Positions 11,247-21,587 of a stretch of 64,000 nucleotides of DNA are shown piece after piece. This DNA comes from Bryoerythrophyllum caledonicum (taxonomy: Eukaryota > Streptophyta > Bryopsida > Pottiales > Pottiaceae), in assembly GCA_963971425.1 (NCBI GenBank), contig OZ020515.1, forward strand, positions 17,748,291 through 17,812,290, written 5' to 3'. The notes under the pieces were generated by a model, which saw only the letters and a list, made by a program, of their open reading frames with translations, did no database searches and was not told the DNA's origin. The position numbers and the translations under genes are program-made. Position 1 is the stretch's first letter. Each line of letters begins with the position of its first letter.

Positions 11247-11515
11247 AATTGCTATACACTCCCTCCTCTCCATCTTTCCCTCCCCTTCATTTTCTCTCTC
11301 TTCCCTCTCTCCTCCCCCACTTGCTTCCTTCCTTGTTACTTGTGATTGGTAGGTTCTGTGGTCCCTAGTTACTTGTTACATAGTGTCTACCCTCAAAAGG
11401 GGGAAGTAGTTCCAGCTTACTTATTCCTTGTCCGGTGGGCATGGTCTTAGTAGTGGAACGAACAGACACTCTATTCACGTCGGCCTCCTTTGGAGACCGA
11501 CACTCTTCTTCTTCT
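11247..11515 (+). other. LINE copy 1 3' UTR with terminal hairpin and CTT-repeat tail
   Basis: About 270 bp after the stop codon, CT-rich then mixed. It ends with CCTCCTTTGGAGACCGA (a short hairpin around CTCC-TTT-GGAG) followed by CTTCTTCTTCTTCC. A very similar end occurs alone at 32283-32324, so this is the family's 3' recognition end, with a short trinucleotide repeat in place of poly(A). Confidence 0.7.
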
Positions 11516-11524
11516 TCCACTTTT

Positions 11525-12650
11525 CTATGTTCGGGAAGTTGTCTGAGATTGTATCAAGGTTGTTGTAGAAGTCTTGTTTTTTGAGATATTTGCCCAAAAA
11601 TCTAATCGGGCCTTTGTCGGGGGTATCTTCTTTGGAAGGCCAATCTTCTTTTTGAAAGTAGTATGGGGTGGCATGGGCATGTTCGTGTGGGTCTTTAGCA
11701 TTTTTGTGTGTTTTTTCTCGGCCTTCTTTTGCTAATTTGTCTGCTTGTTCGTTGCCATCAATGTTAGCATGGGCTCTCACTTTGTGGAGGGTTGTGATTT
11801 GTGTGCGGTTTTGTAACATTTGGACCATTGACGTTAGTATGGTTTGGTCGGGATGGCTATTGTGAAGGGTAGGGTGTGTTATTTGAGTGTTTAGAAGGTA
11901 GAGTGCATTTATACAATCCGTGAATATATGTGCCGGTTCATTGTTGTATTTTGTTGTGATGATTTGTAGTGTTTTGTGAATGGCCATGAGTTCTGCTCTA
12001 AGGATATTTTGTAATCCATGGAGTCTTTTGGCTAGTTTAATTTCCTTGGTAGAGTTATATATGCCATAGCCAGCTTTTTCTCTTCGCCAAGATCCCGGGC
12101 TAATTTGTTCTGGTGGTTTAAACGAGCCGTCGGTGTAATAACTGTGTGCGGGGTTAAATTTTGGTGTGGTATGAGTTGGGTAGTTTGGGAGAGGGGGAGG
12201 TGTGACGGAGTAGTTTAATGCATTGTTGACATAGTTTAGTTTTGACCAATTTTTACTTCTGTTTACGGGGGTTTGTATAGGTGTTGGTGGGGCCAGTTTT
12301 GTATATAGTCGGCGTATGTTTAAATTGTCTGTTAAGGAGGTAAGTTCGGCAAGTTGTTCTAGGGAGCCAAGGGTTTGATTTTGATGATGGACGCATAGTA
12401 TTTGTAACGTAGATGGTTTGATTCTTGGTTTTTTTAACTCAGGTGGAATAGTAGGTTCTTTGTATGGTATTGTGTCTGCATCGAATAATGCAATGATATG
12501 AGAATGTGGAAATGGGTTTGAATGTTGGTTGTTGTTTTGGTACCAATTGTTGTTCGGTGTGATGATGATTGTATTTGTGTTATTTGGATCGTGTTTGGCG
12601 GCAAGTCTAGCCCTATGTATGGCTTGTTCCATGTCCTTCTCATTGTAGGG
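11525..12650 (-). pseudogene. LINE copy 2 RNase H region
   Basis: Minus-strand frame of about 385 residues. RNase H acidic motifs in order: YYTDGSFKP (Asp), RAELMAIHK (Glu), FTDCINA (Asp) and GNEQADKLAKEG (Asp), so the domain looks catalytically complete here. The frame runs into the junction with copy 1, adding a few foreign residues. The zinc knuckle seen in copy 1 is missing because the element is cut at this point. Confidence 0.88.
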
Positions 12651-15600
12651 GTGAGCTATACCATTACCGATCCATTTATAGTCAAAGGCCTTGCCTAGGG
12701 ATCCAAATATTTTGTCTCTTTCATAAGGTGAGTAGAGTTTTTTTAGTTTGGTAGAACATGTGACCGGGGAGGAAAAGTATGATTGTTCGATGTTAAAGGA
12801 TGAGATTACTTAGTCTTAAATGGGAGTGGGTATTGTGTATTGCGCATTTTTTAGGGGGTCAGTTTTTGGTATTCGATATTTATATCTTTGGTATAGCCAT
12901 ATTAGTTCGGTTTCAAAAGGTTGGTTCATTGGTTTAATGTTTGTAGGGGTTTGTAATTTTGTATTATATTGATTCCATAACCATTGGAGTCAAGTAACGG
13001 GGATGGTGTGTAAATGTCGGCCATTTTCTTCGTATAGATGTGCTTGATTGTTATCTATTTGAATTGTGTTTGAGGATGTAAGGATATCATTTTCGGGGTT
13101 GCATTCTGTTGTGTAAATGTTTAAGAGTGGGATAATTATGGGTGGTGTTACGGATCTTGAGTCTGAGAATTGTTCTTAGGGGTGGTGGGCTAGGATGATA
13201 TTCGAGTATGTCTTGTTTTGAATTTTTTGGTAGTATTGTTTTAATTTTTCGGTGTTATGTGTGGAGGTATTGGTGTCGTGTCGTGGAAAAGGTCTCTTCG
13301 GGGAAGCCATTTATTGTATGTATTATCATTGTGTTGCCATTGGCATAAATATTTTGTGTAGTTATTTTGTATGTTATTTGTGTCTGTGTATTGGATATGT
13401 TTATGGCGTATGATGTTATTAATGGGATGTGCGGTAGGGTTTTTGGGGATGTATGTTGGGGGACGGGGATGGGATGTATGTGGAGGGTTAGGGGGATTGA
13501 TTCGTGTGGGGATATTTCTTGGGATGATGCTATTGTTGAGGGTGATGAATGAATCTTTAAGTATGTGAGAGTATGGGTGTATGTTACAAGGAGTGTGACA
13601 TGTAGTGGGGCAAGTAGGGTGGCAAAATAGTTGTTTAGCATCATTTAGGGCACTTTTTAATAGTTTGGATGGGGTGAAATGGTAGGTTTTGAAGTCCTCA
13701 TTGTTCATGATGTGTGTGCCGTTGGGTAAAGTAATTTGGGTTAGTTCATAAATATTTTTTGAGAGGAGTTTTTGTAGAAGCTTTTGGGAGAGTTGGGCAT
13801 TGAGTGTGTTGTGGTTTAGTGTTTCTTGGCGCCATAGTATTTCTAGTGTTGTAGGATTAATGAGGAACTTTGGGAGTGTACTCTTAAGGTGGATTTTAGC
13901 TATGTATTTTAATAAGAAGAATGTTTGTGTTATTGGTGATCTTATGCAGTCACTTTTTTTAATTCTGGGTATGTTTTCGGCACCACTGTATTGGGCAAGG
14001 ATATAATGAGTTAATCCACTATATATTTTTCCAAGTCTGCCTTTATCGTTTAAAGCATTTTGTAGTTGTTCCCCTATACATCGGAGATATGCGTTTTTGA
14101 GGGAGAAAGCTTCAAGCCCAAATAGGTTATGTGGGAGTTGAGTAATTACATTTGACATACATTTTGGTAATCCACATATTGTTTTTTGTATGGCTATTAT
14201 TTTTTTATCAAGTTTTTTGATAGCTGGCATAGAGCATGGTACATCGTAGAAGCTGTATGCCACACCTGGGCGTAGTATGGTATCAACCATTTTTATTTTT
14301 TGTTTCATGGTGGCAGGACATGTTGCTAGTTCTTTGCATTGTTTGATGAGTTTCGTGGTTGTGGTGTGAATTTGGATTTTCCATTTTAGTGAGGGGACAA
14401 GATTTGTACCTAGGTATATGTATGGTTCATTTTGGTGTAGTATAGGGATTGGTTGATTGCGGTAGTTAATGTTAGAAGCTTGCATTAGGGCTTTGAAAGT
14501 GGTAGGGTTCAATTTGGATTTGTTTGGGCATCTGGTAGTGGCACATTTTGGGACACCTACGTCCATACGGGTCCATTTGCAATATCTATCAATTTTATTG
14601 AGTTGTATTTGGATAGATTTAGTTTTGTTAGTTGTGGCGGCGAGGTCATCTGCGTAAGCGACAGAGTTTATTGTGACTTGTGATGTGCCAAAAGTGTATC
14701 CATTGTTGCCTCGTTCGAGCCATCTGAGTAGTGGTCTAGGAATATAATGAATATGTATGGGCTAAGGGTGTCCCCTTGTATAGTTCCTCTTTGAATGGGT
14801 ATAGGTTTTGTTTTCCCAAAGTGTTCACCGGTATAGTAAGTGGATGATTGGGAGTAGATGTTGCCAACAAGCGCAGTTGCATCTTTTGGGTAACCAAGAT
14901 CCATCATTATTGCTAGTAGTCTAGCATGGTCTATTGAGCCAAAGGCATTTTTAAAGTCCACGTATAATATGTATATATCTTGGTTTGTAAATCTTGCGTC
15001 TTCTAGTGTGGCTATTATAGTTTGTATTCGTCGAGCGGTACTTCTCTCTGCTTTAAATCCTTCTTGACTATCATGTAGGATTTTGAAATTTTCACTGTAT
15101 GAAGATAGTATAGAGGTGAGTGTACTGGTGAAGAGTTTATATATTGTGTTAGCTAGTGCAATTGGCCTATGGTTGGGTAGTATAGACGGGTCACCTTTTC
15201 TATATAGTAAAATTGTTGTGCTTGATTTCCATGAGGTCGGTATTTGTTTTTGTTTATAGCAGTGAGAGAAAAATAGGTATAATAATTTATGAAATCTTGG
15301 AGGCATGTTTTTGAGTATTGAATTTGGTATGCCATCTGGGCCTGGGGCTTTGATGTTACCAAGATTTTGAAGGCATGTGTCGTATGTGGCTTTGTTAAAG
15401 TATTTATGTAGTGAAATTTCGAGTTCGCCTCGTTTGTCAAGGGTAAATCCATCAAGGTCATGCCATGGGTATTGGCGTACTGCACATGTGCATTCAATTC
15501 GATGTCGTGGTTGGTAATTACAAGTTGATACTGTTGGCCTATTGCTTTTTGTTTGTTGGTTGAATATTTCATTTGCAATGTCTTCAGGGCTAGTTAGAAT

Positions 15601-17304
15601 ATTATTATATTGATCTGTGATACAATCCATTGGCGGGGATTCTAGGTTTTTAAAGACTTTTCTGTTAATTTTTTTTGGGCTAATTTTGTATAATTGTCTG
15701 TATTTTGAGATGGCTTTTTTAATGTTATCTTTGGTGTATTTTGAGGTTACTTTTTGGGCTTGAATGTTGACATTTTTTGCAATTAGTGCAATATCTTTTA
15801 TCCATGTATCCTGGAGTAGATCTGGAGGTGGTGGGGTAGGAATTTGGGTGTGTTGTAGAGTTAATAGTTCATTACATATGGGGTGGCTACGCCATTGAGG
15901 GTTGTTTTTTACAGTTCTAATGGTTTTTCGTATGACATGGTATGTAGTTAGGTGTTGTTTCCAAGTTTTAGAGAGTTTGCGGGGTAGATAACCGCCTCGT
16001 TGAGAAGTTCTATTTGTCATTTTAGGTATTGGGTTGGCTCTACAGGTTTTTTCTAGTGTGTGAGAGATTTTATTGATGAGTTTGTCTAGGGTGTGGCATG
16101 CTTCTTGCCATTGTATTTGTGATAGTTGACTATTATTTTCAAGATTGTTTATGAGGAAGTCTATTCTTATAGAATTTTCTTCAAAGAATTTTGTGTTGAA
16201 TTTCTCTATATTGTCTTTTGGGATGGGGTTGAATATGCGTATAGTGTCATTTTTTAGGATTGTAGGAGTTCTATTAATTAATGTGTTGTTTAGGATGTGC
16301 AATCGTATAGGTGAGTTGTCAGAGTTGAGAATAACATCCTTGTTTGTTGTGGAGGTGTATGGTGTATTGTTATTTGTATTTATATAGAATCCATCTATTA
16401 GACTCCAATCACTATAATTATAGCCACCTTGTCTAGAGAATTGTGTATCGGTATTGATGTAAGTGAAGTTTAGGTTTTCTGTGAAGCGGCGCCATTGGTA
16501 ATCAATGGTTTGAGGGGGGGTGTTATGATTTCCATTTTGGCGACCAATTAATGCTATGTCTCTGTTATAGTCTCCACATAATAAGTATGTGTGATTGGGG
16601 TTATTGTTAATTTGAGATGTAATAGTGTTTTGTATGTCTATGATGTGTCTAGTATCTTCGGGGTGGGATGGCATATACATGTGAAAGATTAACCATGGTT
16701 GTAGTGGGTGATTAGTAATTTTGATTATTTGAATGTAAGGTGATATGTTCATTGGGGTAGGAATTTTGTTTATGTTGCCCGGGAAGGCATAATTTTGGTG
16801 TATGAGTGTGAGGAGGCCACCTCGGCCCGGTGTGTATGGTCTTTGTTGTTGAATGCATCTTGTAAGTGCATGTGTATTGTTAAAGATAAGTTTGTAGTTT
16901 TGAAATATATTTTGTATATATTTTGTGGATTTTGTGGCGGATATTTTTGTTTCTTGTATAACTGCTAGGGCCGGTGGTGTGTTTGTATGTGTGACCAGAG
17001 TTCGAAGGCTAGGAAGGGCGGTGTTTAGAGATGAGGCGTTCCATGTAACTATGTATGTACTATCAATATTTGGTCTAATATTTTGATTTTGTGGGGGAAG
17101 ATAGGGTGGTGGAGGGGGTGGATGAGTATATTCAGGTATGGGGGTGAGACAATTGAGTGACTCCTTAATTAGATTGTTAGGGAGGTAAGGAAATTTTTGT
17201 TTTATTATGTTGTTTGAAGGAGACATGTTTTGCTTATGTATAAAGTCATATAATTCTTTGTGTATTGATGTTCCGTGGTTTATGGTGTTTTGATTTTCTT
17301 CCAA
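12651..17304 (-). pseudogene. LINE copy 2 endonuclease, reverse transcriptase and connector
   Basis: The longest open frame here (17304-14668, 878 residues) starts at the ATG in MEENQN. It holds the endonuclease (ITWNASSLNT-equivalent VTWNASSLNT, IQETKI, GDYNRD, YSDWSLID, and SDNSPI where the catalytic His is replaced by Asn) and the RT up to motif B (GTIQGDTLSPYIF). A frameshift near 14740 moves the rest, including YADDLA (about 14655), thumb and connector, into another frame ending at 13241. A further shift near 13255 and a stop near 12812 follow. Copy 2 thus has a damaged endonuclease but an intact RT motif C, the reverse of copy 1. Confidence 0.9.
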
Positions 17305-17698
17305 AAAAGTTGTGTAAGGGTGTGGGATATCGATGTGACTTTCGGGTGGATTTTGTAAGTTAGAGAAGGTGTGTAGTAATGTGTTAGTCCAGTGGGTTAT
17401 GTTTGGGTTTTGTGTGTTTTAAATGTGATTACACATGTCTATGTTTGGGTGGATAGTAGTTATAAGGGCGTTTAGGATATGTGATGATGGTCGTGTGTTT
17501 TGTTGTTGTATGTATTGAGCAATGTGTGGATGTATAGTGTTGTGTAGTTGGTGTAGTATATGTGTAGTTTTTATTAGAGGTGCAAATGTTTGAGCAAATG
17601 TGTCGATATTCCGGTTGTAGTTTTATGGTATTTGGTATGAAGTATATTTTAGCATTTTTCTTGTGTGTTATAGGATGTCTTTTTAGTATATTTGGCAT

Positions 17699-17743
17699 GG
17701 GTCCGGGGTTGGTTTCTATATCTCCACTTAGTAGTATTAGAAG
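17699..17743 (-). other. 2A ribosome-skipping peptide (copy 2, intact)
   Basis: Reading the minus strand, the codons give LLILLSGDIETNPGP and then Met at 17698-17696. The core D-I-E-T-N-P-G-P (17722-17699) is identical in protein to copy 1 although several codons differ, which suggests selection on the peptide before the copies decayed. Confidence 0.9.
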
Positions 17744-18161
17744 TTTGTGGTGTTTGGGTTTAATGTGATAGTTTGTTTTTGTGGTTTATGTGTATATTTT
17801 AGGTATTTTTTTGTTTTTATGTTTTTAGTGTATTGGTGTGTAGAAGTTTGGATATTCCATTCTTTTTTAATTTTATAGGTATTTTGATTAGTGGTGTGTT
17901 TCATTGTATGTTTGGAGGATTTTTTGTTGTTATCATGTACAATTTTTATTGTGTTTGTATCGATGCATTGTTGTTTGTTTATCATTTTTGTACGGGTGTT
18001 TGTATTTGTGTTGATATATGGGTATTTGCTTTTGTGTGTGTACGTGGTTGTGTTTGTAAGTTTTTTTGTATTGATACATGTATATATGTATGTATTTGTA
18101 TGGGTACAGCTATTTGTGTAGGATAGTATGTGTTCTCTATTATATGTGCTTGGGTTTGTGG

Positions 18162-18209
18162 GGTGTTTGGGGTTAGTTTTTATGTCTTCGCCTAATAGTA
18201 GTAGGAGTT
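18162..18209 (-). other. Second, degenerate 2A-like site upstream in copy 2
   Basis: The minus strand reads LLLLLGEDIKTNPKHP. The hydrophobic run and the GED-I-x-TNP frame match a 2A, but Glu has become Lys and the final GP has become KH. The differences can be explained by a few G-to-A changes. It lies about 157 codons upstream of the intact 2A. Copy 1's equivalent lies left of the window. Confidence 0.65.
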
Positions 18210-18596
18210 TTATGTGGTTAGAATTAGTGTTTTCAGTGAAAGGTGTATATGGTGGCGTATTTTGTAAGTGGTGTTTGTTTGTGTGTGGTTGTTGGGTGTG
18301 TATGTTAGGTAATGTTAAAGTTCTGTATTGTGGGAGAAGTATGTTGTATGGGTATTTATATGTATTGTTTGTGGTCAATTGTTGGTGGTAATGATAAGGT
18401 GGTATTGTATGCTTTTTGGTATGTGGTATGTGTGTGGTGAGGAGTTTTTTGGTGGTAAGCCAATTCCATTGACAATGACAAGTAGGGTGTGTGTTGGTGT
18501 AGTGGTATTGGTTACAAAATGTGGTCATATGAGTTAAAGGAACCCATGTGGGAGGTTGTAACCTTCTCATGGATTTGTACTCATATAAATGACATG

Positions 18597-19393
18597 TGGG
18601 GTGGAAGCAAGCTAGGGTGGAGCACTTAGTACGTCACGAGCAGTTTTTTCAGGGGGTCCCAAACTTCTATGGCCGGATTAGTAGTGCTCCCAATGCAAAA
18701 CTACTAATGTTTTTGGCAATGATGTTAGCAATACTAATGCATATTATAAAACTATTGTACTTTACTCCAAAAAACATTGGGAACACATAAATATATGTAC
18801 TTTTTTAACTTTCAGAAAGTACGTCACAGTCTGGATAAAAACAACAAAAGTACGAATATCATGTTGTTTGACAAAAGATAGTACAAATTCACACTTAGAT
18901 TATGGAAGAACATGTTTAAAGCCTTCAAATGCACATTAAAAGTTGTGATAATTTTTAGTCGCTCATTGTGATTTTTACGGTCAAAGTGCTAAAATGGTTT
19001 TTGGGCAAAATATACTCAAAAATGATCCAAACTTCGTTTTTTTTCTAGTATCTAGTCGTTTTAAGGGGATCCCCATGTAGGTAGTAAACTGATTTTCAAG
19101 TAGTTTGAGTAAAAGGTGGCAAACAGAAACACCTTCCACTCCCGCAAAAGTACAAATTTTGTACAAATTAAACCTCACTAACGCCTCCAAAAATTACAAT
19201 AGGCGTGACTTTCGAGGCTCCTAAAGCCGTGCGTGTCACACCACCTACCAGACTTTAGGAATGCTAAAAATATTCATGTTTATACTCAATGTACACAAGG
19301 AAAATTGGATCCCAAAGAAGGGTTGACTTTTACCACTTTTTTGGTACAATAGGTTGTCCGAAAGTGCACCCACCTTAGTGTGCTTCTACCCTG
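18597..19393. mobile_element. Non-autonomous DNA element with ~30-bp inverted ends
   Basis: The left end TGGGGTGGAAGCAAGCTAGG and the reverse complement of the right end, CAGGGTAGAAGCACACTAAG, match at most positions, and similarity continues through GGTGGAGCACTT. The roughly 800-bp interior has no coding frame. CAGGG at the very end recalls hAT termini, but I see no clear 8-bp duplication. A palindromic run GTACAAATTTTGTAC occurs at 19150-19164. It lies against the 5' end of LINE copy 2. Confidence 0.6.
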
Positions 19394-19659
19394 TGTTCAC
19401 AAAGAAGTATCTTTTGGAAACTACAGCAGGAACTAGGGAGGTAGGAGGTGGAGAGAAAGTAAAGAAGGTTATAGAAGGAGGAGAACAATAGTATGAGATT
19501 GTAATGAGATAAGTCACTAATATTACTGTAAGATGAAGTGGGGGGAGAGAGATGATAAGATAGATATGGAGGATGGTGGGATGAGATGCAATCTGTAGGA
19601 GAGATGTAGCTAGGTATAGGGGGAACCAATGATCACCGAGTCGTTGAAGCGTTCGTGGG

Positions 19660-20297
19660 CGGTCTTTGATCAATCCACGTTTGACGGGTCATCCACATGA
19701 GGAAGAGATAGCACTTTGCGGTTGGATTTGATACCTTTCATTATTGAGAAAGCATCACTCATTAGTTTCTCAACATCATCAAGTTTTGAGTATACCTCGG
19801 CGTTGCGGGCGTCGGTGTATTCTCATGTCTCTCGAATGATGTCTTTCTTGAGAGTAGATAACTCTAAGCGGAGTTTTTCGTGGCCTTCTGCCATCATAGC
19901 AGCCACCTCTTCACATATGTTGGTGGTGTGTGCGGTAGTGGGGTTGATGGCGGCGAATGTGTTTACTAGGGCAGTGTTAATGTCATTAAATCCCCATTTC
20001 TCCACCAAAGTGATGGAGGGGGGATCTATGCCATCAAGACTACGCCGGTGGGGTCGAATTTCAACTTGGTGGCAACCAATGTTGAAGGTCTTGTCTAGGT
20101 ATTGTCTATAGACAATAGGGTTAGCAACTTGCACATTGGCAGAGCCATTGTGCTTGCCATCTATCTGACGGTGGAACCAAATGCTCATAATGTTCTTGGC
20201 CTCTAAAGCCTTCGTGATGGCCTCCGTGGTTTCAACCACGCTCAACAAGATAGGTAACTGAGATAGTGTGAGTGTGAGCGCATCCTTCTTGGCTCTG
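19660..20297 (-). pseudogene. X downstream coding block: RRM-like domain and helical tail
   Basis: Downstream of E2 the minus strand keeps coding. A helix around LTLSQLPILLSVVETTEAI is followed by GSANVQVANPIVYRQYL and VEIRPHRRSLDG. This strand-helix-strand pattern resembles the second half of an RRM-like fold, as in some LINE ORF1 proteins. Then comes a helical, charged tail (EEVAAMMAEGHEKLRLEL). The family is not identified. The block ends near 19660, and a CT-rich, non-coding 3' region runs to 19394. Confidence 0.42.
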
Positions 20298-20339
20298 TAT
20301 CGTAGTACGCGCTGGCAAGTATTCACATCTTAACACAAA

Positions 20340-21587
20340 AGATACCCTAAGGTATTCGTTCCCACAGAGAATCCTCATGAACTACAACGACTAACAACAA
20401 GTCTATAACTATACAAACTCTACATACCACAATAATTACATCACAAGACAGAGAAAGGAAGATAAACTACAAGGGTTAGGCTTAGTTACACTAGATCTTC
20501 ATTCCCCGTTACCAAAAAAAGGAGGGAGGTATCCTCATTGTGGTCCTCACTGCGGATCTTCCTTGGTCTCGGACGGGAATGATTGTATAACTATGTACCC
20601 TATAGACATCCAAGTACTTTAGTATCCGGAGAAGGTTTTTCACCATGAACGAGGGTTCATGGACTCAAAGAGATTTTAGTGTTTGACACAAGTAACAACT
20701 ACTCTTCCTCCCATTCTCTCCTTCTAACTCTACTCACTCACTTGGATGGATATGGTGTCACTGAGATTCCCCCGAAGGGATGTTAGACCCGTGTTTCCAA
20801 AACTACGAGGTGCGTAATGTAAGTGAGCAAGGGGCCTACTCGCCCACTATCCGTCCTCCTCCCAATCTCCCTCCCCATCCGATGCGGCTCGAGGTAAGAT
20901 GTTTCAGGGATCGACCCGAGCCCTCACAACCGACGCCAATCTGACGCCGGAAGGTCACTCAAGACTTGCTAGGACCCTTACACATCTGTCACTCCCCTCC
21001 CCTCGTCCTCCCCTAAACACTTATAATCTCACCTGTTATTCCCATCCACCGGGCTATTCTACTTGATGGAACAAGGAAACAATCACAAGGGATCAGAGTT
21101 AGAGTCACGCCCAACTAACCATCTATTCGTCTCACTTGTTATTCCCATCCACCCCGACTAATCTACTTGATGGAACAAGGAAACAACGACTTAGACAGTT
21201 AGTATGGACTTGAGGAGTGGACTACTTGAAATGGTACTCACAGTCATATAGAATCCGAGCTCTCCTAACCATAGAAGGTTTTCAGAGAGCGTAGGTTTAG
21301 AATTAAATTGAAAGCAAAATACACACAACAAACAGTGAAGAGAGGTACCCCGAGGCTCCTCACTTATACTGCAGCAAACACCCACAAGCGTCCAAACACA
21401 AAGGATGCATTCTCCTAAACCTGACAGCATTAACTACCTTTGACGGCGCAGCCACCGTCCCACCAACTCTACGTGCAAAGTCAAAGGCATCTACACACAA
21501 ATCCCAAGGCAAAACCAAGTCAAATCCACGTTCAACTCGGGGCCAAGTCCGAGAGTGAACAGTAACCTACAAACTAAGATTCCGACC
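20340..21587 (-). other. E2 3' untranslated part
   Basis: No gene is visible. A ~75-bp segment is repeated in tandem at about 21030-21080 and 21125-21190 (both with TGTTATTCCCATCCACC and CTACTTGATGGAACAAGGAA). The terminal motif shared with E1 lies near 20370. Confidence 0.5.

Larger units (their letters stand above)
1..11515 (+). mobile_element. LINE copy 1 (APE-RT-RNase H non-LTR retrotransposon), 5' end outside window, split by E1
   Basis: A long non-LTR element on the plus strand. Parts in order: an N-terminal peptide ending in a 2A motif, a ~200-residue unknown region, an APE-type endonuclease, reverse transcriptase, RNase H and a C-terminal C-x2-C/H/C zinc knuckle, then a ~270-bp 3' UTR ending in a CTT-repeat tail. 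A 3.9-kb LTR-like unit (1756-5651) interrupts it between endonuclease and RT with a perfect 5-bp duplication. The coding strand is very rich in A and C and poor in G. Comparison with copy 2 shows one originally continuous reading frame, now broken by several frameshifts (near 680, 885, 1480 and 6690) and stops (near 1549, 6389, 9901 and 10117). The tail abuts the interior of copy 2, so copy 1 probably inserted into it. The clade is uncertain: I-like/Ingi-like or an RNase H-bearing L1. Confidence 0.93.
11516..18596 (-). mobile_element. LINE copy 2 (same family), near complete at 5' end, 3' end displaced by copy 1
   Basis: Minus-strand element, same order of parts as copy 1. The 5' end lies near 18596, where a DNA element begins. 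The coding sequence stops inside the RNase H-to-zinc-knuckle spacer at about 11516, exactly where the CTT tail of copy 1 starts. LINEs usually lose their 5' rather than 3' ends, so the missing 3' part probably lies left of the window, on the other side of copy 1. Compared with copy 1 it has fewer breaks: one long frame covers 17304-14668, with shifts near 14740 and 13255 and a stop near 12812. It keeps YADDL in RT and all four RNase H acidic motifs. Confidence 0.92.
17305..18596 (-). pseudogene. LINE copy 2 N-terminal region and 5' end, with two 2A-type sites
   Basis: A His/Thr/Asn-rich N-terminal peptide opens at 18570 (MRRLQPP). It runs through a first, degenerate 2A at 18162-18209, then about 140 residues of low-complexity sequence, then an intact 2A at 17699-17743 followed by Met (17698). 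The following ~135 residues match copy 1. Frame changes break the region. About 25 bp of 5' UTR may remain before the neighbouring DNA element starts at 18597. Two 2A sites in tandem would release two small peptides before the endonuclease-RT protein. Confidence 0.75.

Noticed and set aside
17833-18537. Plus-strand Cys/Val/Phe-rich frames as membrane proteins
   Set aside because: They are antisense shadows of the AC-rich LINE coding strand.
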